A stretch of 64,000 nt of DNA from Paenibacillus chitinolyticus NBRC 15660 (GCF_000739915.1 NZ_BBJT01000004.1:434001-498000); one strand, 5' to 3'; positions 16,970-26,066 are shown, counted from the first letter of the stretch. A program made the numbers and translations. Notes: generated from the sequence alone by a model not told the origin.

Positions 16970-17908
16970 TCATTGGGCTCCCGCTGCGCCGTCTTCCCCG
17001 TTCTCCGCCGCAGTCTTCATGCCGTTCTCCGTGCCTGTCCAGATCGCTCCGGATGCCGAACGGCTTTTCGCGATAAGCTCGCGCCTTTGTTTAATTTCCT
17101 CCAGGGAGAGGCTTTCCTTATTCAAGCCGGTAAACTGCTCTTCGACAGACAGCAGGACTGTCGTTTCGTGCCGCTTGCCGCTGCGGCTGAACGTTACCGA
17201 TACGGGCCCCTTTTTACCGGAGTAAGACGAAATGACTCGGACGAAATCGCCGTAAACGGCCGTTCTCCGTCCCCCGATGCCGAGAATGACATCGTGTGCC
17301 CGGAGCCCCGCTTTCTGTGCGGGACTGTTCGGGAATACTTCCAGCAAATAATTTCCGCCCCCCACGGAAACTCCCGTCTCCCGGCTCTGTTCCGGGTTCA
17401 CCGTGCAGTTGGTTACGCCGAGCCGGGGATAACTGAATAACTCCGTCCGCAGATCGAGGCCCAATTCGAGCACCGACTTCAAATTCATCAGAGAGCGCCG
17501 CCAGCCCATTTCCAGACACTCGCGCAGCCACTGCCCGTACGTGTCTTCGGCGAATCCCTGCACCTGCAGACTCAATTTGACAAAGCCGTCCGATTCCTCC
17601 AGGGTAAAAGCCGTGTTTACGTAGAAGATTTCCGCCTTGCCGTCGGGTGCCAGGGATTGATAAGCGTCCGAGAGGACGAAACGGCGGTTAGGCACGCTTT
17701 CCACAACGACAGACTGATTCTCGATGTCGCCGTAATTGAGCGTGTAGACATCCCCCGCCTTCGGCAGGGAGGGATCGCCTGTCGTAGAGGAAGAGTAGGT
17801 GAGATACGTATTCGTTCCTTCCGTCGTGGCGATCGACCACCATACTTGCTCCGGGGCGGCTTCGAGATAAGTGACATTGCGTGTACGATCCGTTGGACAT
17901 TCAATCAT
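16970..17908 (-). CDS. SRPBCC (AHSA1-like) domain fused to a PDZ domain
   Basis: 312 residues. Residues 8-165 form an SRPBCC/AHSA1-like ligand-binding helix-grip domain (NVTYLEAAPEQVWWSIATTEG at its start, FVKLSLQVQGFAEDTYGQWL near its end). Residues 180-265 form a PDZ domain, recognised by NYLLEVFPNSPAQKAGL and LRAHDVILGIGGR. No signal peptide is seen, so it is cytosolic. It overlaps the FAD oxidoreductase gene by eight bases. SRPBCC proteins bind hydrophobic ligands and include cyclases and dehydratases that follow flavin oxidations; the PDZ could bind a partner's C-terminus. A second copy of this unusual fusion is at 59074-59946. Function unknown. Confidence 0.8.
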   Translation of the reverse strand: MIECPTDRTRNVTYLEAAPEQVWWSIATTEGTNTYLTYSSSTTGDPSLPKAGDVYTLNYGDIENQSVVVESVPNRRFVLSDAYQSLAPDGKAEIFYVNTAFTLEESDGFVKLSLQVQGFAEDTYGQWLRECLEMGWRRSLMNLKSVLELGLDLRTELFSYPRLGVTNCTVNPEQSRETGVSVGGGNYLLEVFPNSPAQKAGLRAHDVILGIGGRRTAVYGDFVRVISSYSGKKGPVSVTFSRSGKRHETTVLLSVEEQFTGLNKESLSLEEIKQRRELIAKSRSASGAIWTGTENGMKTAAENGEDGAAGAQ

Positions 17909-19079
17909 GATTTTGACCTCCAGATAAAAATGAAATGACGGCTTCCGCCTGCAGGCCGATTTTCTTGACCAGACTCGGGAAAGTCGCCAGCATCTTCAGG
18001 GCGCCGGCCGACGTTTCCGTAAAGGGGTCGCCGGCCGTTTCCAGCGTGGCCAGCGAATGCCGGTACTGCGGGTAAATCCGGTTGTTGCGCTGCTCTTCGT
18101 AGCTCCGCATCGCTTCTTCCCATTCCTTCGCGCCCGTGAAAAAAGCATGCAGCTCGTCCGCCAGGACTTCGGCCGTACATACGGCGTTGTCGATTCCGAC
18201 GCCGGCCACCGGGTGCAGAAAGGCTCCGGCATCCCCCGCCAGCGCCCATCCGCAGCCGTAAGCTTTACGGATAAAGCTTTTACCGGGGGGAATTCCCCGG
18301 ACGGCTCCTTCCAATCCGCTCTCCGCCAGTCTCGGCGCCAGCGTGCGGATTTCCAGCAGCCTTTCCATGAATTCCCCTCGTCCGAGGCGGGCCATCCGCT
18401 CCTGTTCCTCGGGGGAATACATGATGGCTGCGCAGTGCATCAGGCCGTCGATCGGATTGCACAGGACGACGGACGAACCTTTCCAGTACCATTCGACCGC
18501 CGGAACGGGCAGCCGTTGCACACCGGACAAATACGCGTAAGCAACCCCGTGGAGCGGCCGCTCCGTCTCGGTCTCCAGAGGGGCCCGCACCCCTTTGGCC
18601 ACCGCCGAATACCGGCCATCCGCGCCGATTACGGCTTTTCCGGCGAAACGCTGAAGCTGCCCGTCCTTCCTCCGGCATTCGATGCCTGCGGCTCGTCCGT
18701 TCTCCAGTAAAATCTTCGTCACTCTGGTGTTAAGCCGCACTTCAACGTTCCGATGACGGGCAGCGTTTTGCAGAAGCAGTGGGTCCAGCAGTTCTCTGCG
18801 GAGTCCCAGGGCCCTTTTCGTCACCGTAATATCCGATTCGAAAACAGTCCCTTCCAAATCCACCCGCATCCGCGTCAAGAAAGGCGCTCCGGCAGACTCC
18901 ATTTTCCCGAGAATGCCGAGCCTCTCGTACACGTCGCTCTCGCCCAGGATGTGGGTTGACGTTGTCGCGTTCGGGTATGGAAATTGATCGACCAGCAGAA
19001 CCGAGTGTCCGCGCCGCCCCAGAAAGGAAGCCAGCGAAGCTCCGGCGCATCTCGCGCCCACGATAATCACGTCGTACAT
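17901..19079 (-). CDS. FAD-dependent oxidoreductase (PHBH/geranylgeranyl reductase-like)
   Basis: 392 residues from ATG 19079 (GAAGGAGA upstream). The Rossmann dinucleotide motif is VIIVGARCAGASLA near the N-terminus, of the GARCAG type common in flavin monooxygenases, and the second FAD motif is GWALAGDAGAFLHPVAGVGID around residue 285. The middle contains a WYWKGSSVVL strand set typical of the substrate domain of this superfamily. No tryptophan-halogenase WxWxIP motif is visible. It would hydroxylate, epoxidise or reduce a pathway intermediate using NAD(P)H. It is directly coupled to the SRPBCC-PDZ gene, which suggests the two act in sequence. Confidence 0.8.
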   Translation of the reverse strand: MYDVIIVGARCAGASLASFLGRRGHSVLLVDQFPYPNATTSTHILGESDVYERLGILGKMESAGAPFLTRMRVDLEGTVFESDITVTKRALGLRRELLDPLLLQNAARHRNVEVRLNTRVTKILLENGRAAGIECRRKDGQLQRFAGKAVIGADGRYSAVAKGVRAPLETETERPLHGVAYAYLSGVQRLPVPAVEWYWKGSSVVLCNPIDGLMHCAAIMYSPEEQERMARLGRGEFMERLLEIRTLAPRLAESGLEGAVRGIPPGKSFIRKAYGCGWALAGDAGAFLHPVAGVGIDNAVCTAEVLADELHAFFTGAKEWEEAMRSYEEQRNNRIYPQYRHSLATLETAGDPFTETSAGALKMLATFPSLVKKIGLQAEAVISFLSGGQNHD

Positions 19080-19114
19080 CGCATTCTCCTTCTCGTACGG
19101 CAATTTTCAAGTAA

Positions 19115-19147
19115 GAAAGAGGGGCCCGTGTGGATGACCCCTCCTTT
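19115..19147 (-). terminator. weak intrinsic terminator after 19158-19691
   Basis: On the minus strand a GAGGGG/CCCCTC hairpin with a 13-base loop is followed by TTTCTT. It lies between the stop of the 177-residue protein and the FAD oxidoreductase, so it may reduce read-through into the downstream operon. Confidence 0.45.
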
Positions 19148-19157
19148 GACCGTTCGA

Positions 19158-19691
19158 TTAGTTAGATTGCAGGCATCCGTATACGGTTCCCACTTGATTG
19201 TCTTCGCTGTCAAACAGCGGAGTGACGCTGTCCGAATAGAACGTGGCGTTTTTCGGAGGCAGGCCTTTCAGGGTCCCTTTCATGTGAATCGCCTGCTTGT
19301 TGTGGAATTCGCCTTCCGGAGTTTCGATCACCCAGTACAGCCAGGACTCGCCTTGAACGCCGTCCGCCATTTTTCTGTTGAACGGGATTGTGGCTTGGGC
19401 TTTCATGGCCGCGCCTTGACCGTGCAGACCACCGCGGACGCGGATGGTTTGTCCCGGCCAGATCACGCTCGAAGTCGCGACAAGATCGACGTTCTTGATG
19501 CCCAGTTCCACATTGATGCCGGATTTCAGGCTGAATTCGGAATCGTTAACGGTGAACTCGGTCGGCGCTACTTGAGTGAATTGAAGCTCCTCGGAACGTC
19601 CGTCCAGCAGCTCCAGATAAGTTTTGCTGTTGGAGTTTTCCAGTGTCATGGTCACTTGCTTGGCATTCTTTTTGGACGATACGGTTTTCAT
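19158..19691 (-). CDS. conserved-looking beta-rich protein, function unknown
   Basis: 177 residues, ATG 19691 with a strong AAGGAGG site. I do not recognise a family. The sequence is rich in alternating hydrophobic/polar segments (VTMTLENSNSKTYLELL, NVDLVATSSVIWPGQTIRV) and likely forms a beta-barrel or beta-sandwich. It has no signal peptide or membrane segment and only one cysteine, near the C-terminus. Composition is more polar and less arginine-rich than its neighbours, suggesting an abundant or structural protein. A 128-base gap upstream could hold a promoter and a hairpin follows it, so it may be expressed at a higher level than the surrounding operon. A lipocalin-like binding or cyclase role is possible but unsupported. 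Confidence 0.7.
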   Translation of the reverse strand: MKTVSSKKNAKQVTMTLENSNSKTYLELLDGRSEELQFTQVAPTEFTVNDSEFSLKSGINVELGIKNVDLVATSSVIWPGQTIRVRGGLHGQGAAMKAQATIPFNRKMADGVQGESWLYWVIETPEGEFHNKQAIHMKGTLKGLPPKNATFYSDSVTPLFDSEDNQVGTVYGCLQSN

Positions 19692-19819
19692 GGTTTTGCC
19701 TCCTTGAGTGGCTGTTTTTTGTTTCCCCGGGGTACTTTTACTATCTCATATCCCCCAGCCGGTTACTCTGCTTTTGACCATGACCTCTTCGTCTTCTGTT
19801 GGCGTGCGTGCCGTCCGGT

Positions 19820-20071
19820 TTACCCTTTGCTGTCCAGGCATTTCCGAATCAGGTTCCGGATCGTTTCCACACTGGTAAAATTCTCAAGAAGAATCTCCTC
19901 GTCCTCGATCACGATGTTAAAAGCTTCCTCCAGCAGAACCACAAGCCGGATAAAACTCATGGAGTCGATTCCCGTTTCGAGAAGCTTGGTGGTCAGCTCA
20001 ATCTCGATCTGTTGGGGCAAAATCTGTTTGACATGTTCAATAATCACAGCTTCCATGGCTGTTTGGTCCAT
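19820..20071 (-). CDS. acyl carrier protein 3
   Basis: 83 residues with the phosphopantetheine serine Ser37 in TGIDSMSFIRLVVLLEEAF. ATG 20071 follows GAGGTGTAAGC. It is the third gene of a cassette with the class II synthetase-like ligase (21124-22422) and a BtrH-like protein (20097-21122). That order suggests that an amino acid is activated by the ligase, loaded on this carrier and moved to an amine by the BtrH-like protein. Confidence 0.87.
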   Translation of the reverse strand: MDQTAMEAVIIEHVKQILPQQIEIELTTKLLETGIDSMSFIRLVVLLEEAFNIVIEDEEILLENFTSVETIRNLIRKCLDSKG

Positions 20072-20096
20072 GCTTACACCTCGACGATTCAGATTT

Positions 20097-21122
20097 TCAT
20101 TTCAAATGCGACAGCGTAAGGAACTCCATCAGCATGGCGGAAGCCCGTTTTTCAAGCTCGTACAGGGTCTGAAAATTATCCGCAAGCTGATGCAGGTACG
20201 CGGATGCTTTCGTCCGCTGATATTTGATGCTCGTCCACTTGACCCGGTCCATCTCCGTTTTGGCTTTGATATACAAATTTTTCAGCAGGTCGAGCTGACT
20301 GGAATCCGTCCCGGTCTGCAGATAAATAATCCTTTGCAGCATCAGGCTTTTGTGAAGAATCATTTTATGAACGATAATGTTCCAGTAGATGAATTCCTTG
20401 ACCTGAAGAGGTCTTCCCTCCGCAAGCTGCCGGAAATAAACGGACAGAACCTCGTTGACGTAATGGCCCATCGCAAACGTCTCATCCGGCGAGCCGTTCC
20501 CCCGAACCCTGCCTCTCTCCAGGGCAAAATACATGTTCCGGGTATCGGGACGGGACGCCAGCCCGTCTTTGAGCCGGATAACCGACGCGGGAAACCCGTA
20601 GAAAGCAAACCAGCGCTGGGCATGCAAATCTTCATCGGACAGTCTGGTCATCTCCCGGCCGAACAGGCCGTAAGGGACCTCCGAGCTTCCGTATCCTTTG
20701 CCGTTCACGTCGAAAGCGAGAAAGTGAAAAACCCCGCGTTCATCGTCGAAGCCGTACACGAGCGCTTCATGAAACATATCCTGTTTGTTGTAATAACGGG
20801 AACAGGGGATGTTTCTCCAATTAAAATACACGATCATATAACGGCCTTCGCCCAGGTTCTTCCGTGCCGTCTCCACCCAATCCTCACAGCGGACAAGAGG
20901 CGTTTCCTCGAGAACTTCCGAGTAGACGTCGAGATGCTCTTCAAAGCGGACGACCGGAAACAGATCGGCCCCCGTCGATTTGAGGGTCAGATTCATAAAA
21001 TGGCTGTGGTACCAAGGCAGCGTCCGGGCATGCGCAAGCAGAAGACTCAACCGGATATTGTGATAGCATTCGGTCTCGAAACCCGGCGATTCCACGACAG
21101 GAAGCAGGTGTCTCGTACCCAT
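20097..21122 (-). CDS. BtrH-like (C39-fold) acyltransferase candidate B
   Basis: 341 residues from ATG 21122, one base after the stop of the ligase gene; the open frame extends further upstream but that stretch is the end of the ligase. The N-terminal half has a cysteine-helix segment TECYHNIRLSLLLAHA (Cys19) and, 100 residues later, DMFHEALVYGFDDERGVFHFLAFD (His118, Asp126, Asp138), the same Cys...His-hairpin-Asp layout as in 9766-10734 and 50398-51411. The C-terminal half is helical (LDLLKNLYIKAKTEMDRVK). By analogy with BtrH it may transfer an aminoacyl group from ACP3 to an acceptor amine. The analogy is structural, not proven. Confidence 0.6.
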   Translation of the reverse strand: MGTRHLLPVVESPGFETECYHNIRLSLLLAHARTLPWYHSHFMNLTLKSTGADLFPVVRFEEHLDVYSEVLEETPLVRCEDWVETARKNLGEGRYMIVYFNWRNIPCSRYYNKQDMFHEALVYGFDDERGVFHFLAFDVNGKGYGSSEVPYGLFGREMTRLSDEDLHAQRWFAFYGFPASVIRLKDGLASRPDTRNMYFALERGRVRGNGSPDETFAMGHYVNEVLSVYFRQLAEGRPLQVKEFIYWNIIVHKMILHKSLMLQRIIYLQTGTDSSQLDLLKNLYIKAKTEMDRVKWTSIKYQRTKASAYLHQLADNFQTLYELEKRASAMLMEFLTLSHLK

Positions 21123-21123
21123 C

Positions 21124-22422
21124 TTACAGATGCTCCCTGATGAGCTGCGGCCAGCTTCCGGCCTCGTAACCGTGCGTTTCGGCCAAGGCCTGCACCCAGC
21201 GGTCCACTCCGAAGGCCGTGCAGCCCGAATGAAGGGGAACGCCCTTGCCGGCCTCGCCCGCTTCACCGGAGTCTCCGTATTCCGCCGGTTCTCCGGTTAT
21301 GCCGAACGCTTTGCACAACACGTCGCCGCATACGTTGAAAGACGTGACCGCATAATCGCTCGCGCTCTCTCCGCCGGGTGCGAACCGCAGCTCGAATTTG
21401 GACTCCGCAGCGAGCTGGAACAGCCGGCGGTCCGTGTCTTCCGGCAGGAAGAAGGGGTCCGACGCCGTCTCCACGTACCCCTCCAGCCCCAACTGCCCGA
21501 AGAGGCGCCACGTGTCCTCCAGCAGCTTCTGCCGCATATCCCTTACCTCCTGCGCTCCGCCGATGTAGACGATCTCGAACATCCCGAACTCGCGCAGCCG
21601 GGAATCGTCTATCCGGCTGGCATGCTCGTGCCTGAAGCACGGGCCGTAAGCGGAGTAGAGCGCGAGCTTCGGGCCGGACGAAACCGCCCCCGCCGACCCG
21701 GGGCCGCTCCCGTTCCCCGCAGGGCTGCCGCTTCTTGTCGCGCTCCGTTCCTCGTACACGTGGTAGCAGACGCAGGGCTGCAGATACATGCCGCTCGGCT
21801 GCAGCAGCTCGTGCAGCGGCGCGTTGTCCTCGAGCCGGGTGCGGATCTCCTGCATCGTGTCGAATTGATGCCGGAATTCCCCTACGGCGTAAACATTCTG
21901 CGGGAAATTCCGGATATACCCGCTCTTCTGCAGAACGGATTCCGGCATCATCGCCGGGTATCTGCGGAGAGCCGCCCCGTAAGCATGCGCACGGCCCCGC
22001 AGAAGCTTCACAAGCGCCTGCTCCAGCAGCACATGGGCCTCTTTGGCGCTTTCACTGTGTTCGCTCCGTTCGCTCACTCCGCTGCCCTCACTGCGTTCGC
22101 TGTCCCGCTCCCGTGACGATAACGCTCCGGTTTGCGCTTGGGCGCGTCCGCCCGCCTTCCCGTCCCTGCGGTTATCCTTCACCTTCCGGTACGGAAGCTT
22201 CCGGCGCCCGGCCATGGATGCGCATAAGGCATCCAGACGGCGGACGACTTCTTCTTCGTCCGAACCCCCATACTCGATCGTCAAAGCCGCCTCATCCCGG
22301 CTGACGTTCGTAATGCGATCGGACAGATAATAGATTTTTTCCATGAGCTGAATCAGATCTCCGGCCTTCGCCACCTTGTCGAGCGGCACTCGAATGAACA
22401 TCCTGTCACCCGCTTTCTCCAC
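21124..22422 (-). CDS. class II aminoacyl-tRNA synthetase-like amino acid:[carrier protein] ligase
   Basis: About 432 residues from GTG 22422, chosen for the GGAGGT site; ATG 22398 is an alternative. Class II motif 2 is visible (YGPCFRHEHASR) and motif 3 is GCTAFGVDRWVQAL. Cysteines in QPCVCYHVYEE and in HSGCTAFG, with the motif 2 glutamate, fit the active-site zinc ligands of archaeal-type SerRS and of bacterial amino acid:[carrier protein] ligases. No tRNA-binding coiled-coil is seen. It contains two low-complexity linkers rich in Ser/Glu/Gly. Adjacent ACP and BtrH-like genes support loading of an amino acid on a carrier instead of tRNA. Amino acid specificity unknown (glycine or alanine in known members). 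Confidence 0.75.
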   Translation of the reverse strand: MEKAGDRMFIRVPLDKVAKAGDLIQLMEKIYYLSDRITNVSRDEAALTIEYGGSDEEEVVRRLDALCASMAGRRKLPYRKVKDNRRDGKAGGRAQAQTGALSSRERDSERSEGSGVSERSEHSESAKEAHVLLEQALVKLLRGRAHAYGAALRRYPAMMPESVLQKSGYIRNFPQNVYAVGEFRHQFDTMQEIRTRLEDNAPLHELLQPSGMYLQPCVCYHVYEERSATRSGSPAGNGSGPGSAGAVSSGPKLALYSAYGPCFRHEHASRIDDSRLREFGMFEIVYIGGAQEVRDMRQKLLEDTWRLFGQLGLEGYVETASDPFFLPEDTDRRLFQLAAESKFELRFAPGGESASDYAVTSFNVCGDVLCKAFGITGEPAEYGDSGEAGEAGKGVPLHSGCTAFGVDRWVQALAETHGYEAGSWPQLIREHL

Positions 22423-22430
22423 GCCTCTTT

Positions 22431-23264
22431 CTACCTCCACCCGGCAAAATAATCCGCTTCCTGAATCGAAAACACCGAGTCCTGGCCTTCGGTAATTTTC
22501 GTATCCGTATTGAGCCTTCTGCGCACTCTGGCGCCCGTTTTGTCCATCAGATTGTTAAAATTAAGCGCAAGCTTCTCCACGCTCACCCCGGTAAAATGAA
22601 TGAGCAGCGACCTGCGAAATCGGTGTCTGGACAAGTTGTCCGAAGAGCCGTGGACAATATTCCCGTTGAAAAAAATAACATCGCCCGGATTCGTGGCAAC
22701 CTTCACCATCTCCGCCGTTTCGTAATCCTTCAGCCATTGCCCTTCATCGGAAAAATACCGGCGGACGTCGGAAGCGTCGCCTTCGGGTACCTGCAGGTCT
22801 AAGGAGTGGGTACCGGGCACGAAAGTCATGCCCCCGTTGTCCTCGTCCGAACTGTCCAGCGATATCCATGCGGCATAAGTCGTTCCCGGCGAGACGCCGA
22901 AAGCGTAATTATCCTGATGCAGGGGAAGACCTCTCGTCGAAGGAGACTTGAAATAATAGCTGGTCGAAATAATAAGCGCCTCTTCGCCGATGAGCTGCTC
23001 CAGATAATCGAACAACTGCGGTTTGAGGGATAACCGCTTAATTTTTTCATTTTTCCGGTGGTAATCCCGGAGGCGGGGGTACAGACTTTCGAGCGGACGG
23101 TTGCCGTTCTGGATAATCTGCCCGGAAGCGGTGAGCCGCACCCAATGCAGATCAAACTGGCGGATTAACTCGCTGACTTCCTCCCGTGTATACACGTCGT
23201 TCAGGACGAGATATCCCTCGCCGGCGAACGCGGCAAGCTTGTCGTCCGGAAGCTTTTCATTCAT
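22431..23264 (-). CDS. PhyH-family Fe(II)/2-oxoglutarate dioxygenase
   Basis: 277 residues, ATG 23264 behind GGGGGAG. Intact triad: His116 and Asp118 (LPLHQDNYAFG) with a distal histidine in NIVHGSSDN and an arginine-rich strand RHRFRRSLLIHF. Its neighbour 23268-24059 is a close paralogue (shared LNFNNLMDK/LNFNYLMDK and VRRRLN/VRKRMN C-terminal segments). The C-terminus extends 14 residues further and ends FAGWR. Expected: hydroxylation of a pathway intermediate. Confidence 0.88.
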   Translation of the reverse strand: MNEKLPDDKLAAFAGEGYLVLNDVYTREEVSELIRQFDLHWVRLTASGQIIQNGNRPLESLYPRLRDYHRKNEKIKRLSLKPQLFDYLEQLIGEEALIISTSYYFKSPSTRGLPLHQDNYAFGVSPGTTYAAWISLDSSDEDNGGMTFVPGTHSLDLQVPEGDASDVRRYFSDEGQWLKDYETAEMVKVATNPGDVIFFNGNIVHGSSDNLSRHRFRRSLLIHFTGVSVEKLALNFNNLMDKTGARVRRRLNTDTKITEGQDSVFSIQEADYFAGWR

Positions 23265-23267
23265 CGG

Positions 23268-24059
23268 TCACTCCCCCTTTCGGCCCAAGTTGGCGCCCGC
23301 ATTCATCCGCTTGCGCACGCGTTGGCCTTCTTTGTCCATCAGATAGTTAAAATTAAGCGTCGTCTTCTCGGCACTCGTCCCGGCGAAATGACTGATAATC
23401 GAATGGCGGAAAAGAACCTCGCTCGCATTGTCCGCCGAATCGTGGATCAAATTTCCGTGATAAATCACGACATCGCCCGGATCTGTCCGAAGCTCGATAA
23501 GCTCATGTTCCTCCGGAACCGCTAGAGTCTGAACATAGCCGCCGAAGGTATCCTCCGCCGTTGTGTACACTTTCTGCGGAACCTGAAGGTCCTGCGTATG
23601 GGTCTTGCGCACAATCCGCATGCCGCCGTTGGACACATCCGCCGGATCGAGGCCCGCCCATATCGCATAGCAGGTGCCCGGAAGGACGCCGATTCCGTAG
23701 TTGTCCTGATGAAACGGCATGCCGGTCGAACCCGGGGGCTTGAAATAAAAGTTGGTCGATACCAGAAGCGCTTCCTCTCCGGCCAATTCTTCCAGGGCGG
23801 CTACCGCCTTCTCTTTAAAAACAAATTCGCGCACAAGAGCATGGTCTTTGTGCAAATCCTTCATGCGCGGAAACAGACTCGTTAACGGCTTCTCCGGGTC
23901 CTGTACGATTTTCTTGTCGAGAATCGAATCCAGCCAAACCTTGTGGTATTCCTCCTTCAAAGCGTTCACTTCTTCCGGCGAATACACGCCTTTCAGCACC
24001 AGATAGCCTTCCTCGGCAAAAAATTGTTTCTCCTGCACACTTAATGAATACGCGGTCAT
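23268..24059 (-). CDS. PhyH-family Fe(II)/2-oxoglutarate dioxygenase
   Basis: 263 residues, ATG 24059 behind AAGGAGG. Intact triad: His117 and Asp119 (MPFHQDNYGIG) and a distal histidine in NLIHDSADN. Paralogue of 22431-23264 and more distantly of 6341-7132. The pair is separated by three bases and is likely produced together. Two successive hydroxylations, or a heteromer, are possible. Confidence 0.88.
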   Translation of the reverse strand: MTAYSLSVQEKQFFAEEGYLVLKGVYSPEEVNALKEEYHKVWLDSILDKKIVQDPEKPLTSLFPRMKDLHKDHALVREFVFKEKAVAALEELAGEEALLVSTNFYFKPPGSTGMPFHQDNYGIGVLPGTCYAIWAGLDPADVSNGGMRIVRKTHTQDLQVPQKVYTTAEDTFGGYVQTLAVPEEHELIELRTDPGDVVIYHGNLIHDSADNASEVLFRHSIISHFAGTSAEKTTLNFNYLMDKEGQRVRKRMNAGANLGRKGE

Positions 24060-24089
24060 AAACAGCCTCCTTCGAATGATATAGAATGA

Positions 24090-26048
24090 CTAGGCTTCAG
24101 GATCGCGAGCTTCCCGTTCTCCCGGCCTCGACCGGTGCAGCTGGACTTCCCGGATCAGCCGGCGGGCCTGCTTCGGATCGGTCAGGTCGTAGCGCTCGAT
24201 GCCGCCTCTTTCGATCCGTTCCATATAAAATTTCAGGATCTCCAGGGGAATCCGGTGAGGATTGTGCCGCAGCATCGCAGCCTCTCTCTCTTCGGGACTC
24301 ACCCGGCTGAATTCGATTCTTCGCGGAAAAGAGGCGGCCCCCGCCCGGGCCCGGTAGCTGCCGTGGTTGACCAACTGGACGCGCACGCCGTTGATATACG
24401 CCACTTCGATCCCCTTCACCAGGGCGAAATGCAGCGCTTCCCCGATATCCTGGATGATCGGCTCTCCTTTGTCGTTCAGGGAAGTGTTGCACAGAACGGG
24501 AACGCCCGTCGCTTCCTTAAAAGCGCGGAGCAGCCTGTACAGATTCCGGGTAGACGGGGCGTCCTCCACCGTCTGCACCCTTGCCGTGCCGTCCAGATGA
24601 AGGACGGCCGGAATAAGCTCCCGCTTCTCCGCCTTTACGCGGAAAGTGTGGAGCATATAGGGCGACGGGCAGCCTTCCTCGAACCATTCCCCTACCTCAC
24701 CGGCAAGAATGACGGGCGCGACCGGGCGCCACCATTCCCTTTGCTTGACGGCATTCAGCGCATCCTTCGCCGCCGGCGACCTCGGGTCTCCGAGAAGAGA
24801 ACGGGCGCCGAGCGCTCTGGGCCCCATTTCCGCCGGTCCGTCGAACCAGACGACAGGCGCATGGCACAGATCTTCGGCCGCCCGGTTTTCTTCGAGCGGG
24901 GTCACGCTTCCGATGCAGCCGGCGAAAGTGCCGGACCGGAGGACTTCCTCCAGCGGGCCCCCGGCTGCGCCATGGTAGGCATGACCGAGCCGGAACCGGA
25001 TGCGCGCCGGGGACATTTTGCGGTAAAACGCGTACAGCCCCATGCCGAGCGACAGGCCCGAATCGTTTACGCAGGGCGGCGCGATCATGCCTTTAAACCC
25101 GTACTTGCGCATGAGGTGGCTGTTCGTCGGGCAATTGAGCGCGTACCCGCCGGCCAGAGCGAGATAGGTCTCTTCCGGCTTGACGCCATATGTGTCGAGA
25201 ATGGCTTCCACATTCCGCTCCATCAGGGCGATGGATGCCTCCTGCACCTGCTTCATCACGGCGGAGATCTTGTTTTCCCTCTCCGTGAAACGGGGATCGA
25301 AGCCCGTACAAGCGGGGTTTTCGCGTGCATCCCTCTCGCAAAGCTTGTCCGCAGCTTCGATAAGAGGCCGTAAATAATCGTGCTCCCAGATATTGAAATT
25401 CCGGTCGTAGGCCGGCGGAAGCTCCAGAGGAACAGGATTTACGGCACATTCGGAAGCATACGCAAGCGCCATCAGCGTGCCTTCTCTCAGGTTGTAATAC
25501 GTGCTGGACCAATCCCACAGCGGACCGGGGGACTGTACCGGAAACAGCTCCAGCTTCCCCCTGCGCACCAGACAGCCGGCAAAAAACGGTTTGCTCCCCG
25601 CTTCCCTGTCCACCACGTCATCCGGGATGCCGTCCACGGCAAGCCCGAGCACATTCCCTTCGTAGAACAGCCTGCTGTCCGCCATTACTGCCGAGAACAG
25701 ATGAGAGATGCTGTGGTAGGACAAGTCCGGGAAATCGTCCAGAGAGTGGTAATCCGAACACGTAGCCAGACCCGGGGTCCCCCATACTTCCGTCATGTCT
25801 TCCAAGGACAGGCCGAGCGGGCCCAGCAATTCGTTGACGACGCCTGTGGCATGCTCACGGCTATAGAAAGACTGCCTGTGCTGTTTGTGCCCCGTAAATC
25901 TCTCCAGCTCCCAATAGCGGATAAGCCGGATATCGCCGCCCTCCTTCCGGAACAGAGCCATATTGGGATCGTGCCGGATACAGGTCCCCGTCAAATAATC
26001 CAGGGGGCCGATATGAAAATAGGTGGAAAGATAGTAACCGTCCTGCAT
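24090..26048 (-). CDS. NodU/CmcH-family O-carbamoyltransferase (long type) 1
   Basis: 652 residues from ATG 26048 (GAGGTGAAAGC upstream). The N-terminal Kae1-like half has YHSISHLFSAVMAD and VLGLAVDGIPDD, and the segment LALAGGYALNCPTNSHLM. The C-terminal YrdC-like half carries MGPRALGARSLLGDPR and the HLDGTARVQTV loop, then LCNTSLNDKGEPI. These enzymes make carbamoyl-AMP from carbamoyl phosphate and ATP and transfer the carbamoyl group to a hydroxyl. It is a near full-length paralogue of 31111-33048 (both begin MQDGYYLS). It is the first gene of the minus-strand unit reading away from the 26.1 kb divergent promoter region. Confidence 0.88.
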   Translation of the reverse strand: MQDGYYLSTYFHIGPLDYLTGTCIRHDPNMALFRKEGGDIRLIRYWELERFTGHKQHRQSFYSREHATGVVNELLGPLGLSLEDMTEVWGTPGLATCSDYHSLDDFPDLSYHSISHLFSAVMADSRLFYEGNVLGLAVDGIPDDVVDREAGSKPFFAGCLVRRGKLELFPVQSPGPLWDWSSTYYNLREGTLMALAYASECAVNPVPLELPPAYDRNFNIWEHDYLRPLIEAADKLCERDARENPACTGFDPRFTERENKISAVMKQVQEASIALMERNVEAILDTYGVKPEETYLALAGGYALNCPTNSHLMRKYGFKGMIAPPCVNDSGLSLGMGLYAFYRKMSPARIRFRLGHAYHGAAGGPLEEVLRSGTFAGCIGSVTPLEENRAAEDLCHAPVVWFDGPAEMGPRALGARSLLGDPRSPAAKDALNAVKQREWWRPVAPVILAGEVGEWFEEGCPSPYMLHTFRVKAEKRELIPAVLHLDGTARVQTVEDAPSTRNLYRLLRAFKEATGVPVLCNTSLNDKGEPIIQDIGEALHFALVKGIEVAYINGVRVQLVNHGSYRARAGAASFPRRIEFSRVSPEEREAAMLRHNPHRIPLEILKFYMERIERGGIERYDLTDPKQARRLIREVQLHRSRPGEREARDPEA

Positions 26049-26066
26049 GCTTTCACCTCGCCACAT

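Noticed and set aside
15782-17440. A 552-codon plus-strand open frame
   Set aside because: Antisense to PhyH genes and the SRPBCC-PDZ gene, basic and proline/histidine-rich composition, no motif.
17901-19079. Tryptophan-type flavin halogenase
   Set aside because: The characteristic WxWxIP motif is absent; only the general FAD-binding motifs are seen.
22040-22110. REP-like element with repeated TTCGCTCnCT units inside the ligase gene
   Set aside because: It only encodes the Ser/Glu linker (SERSEGSGVSERSEHSES) and shows no inverted structure or further copies in the window.
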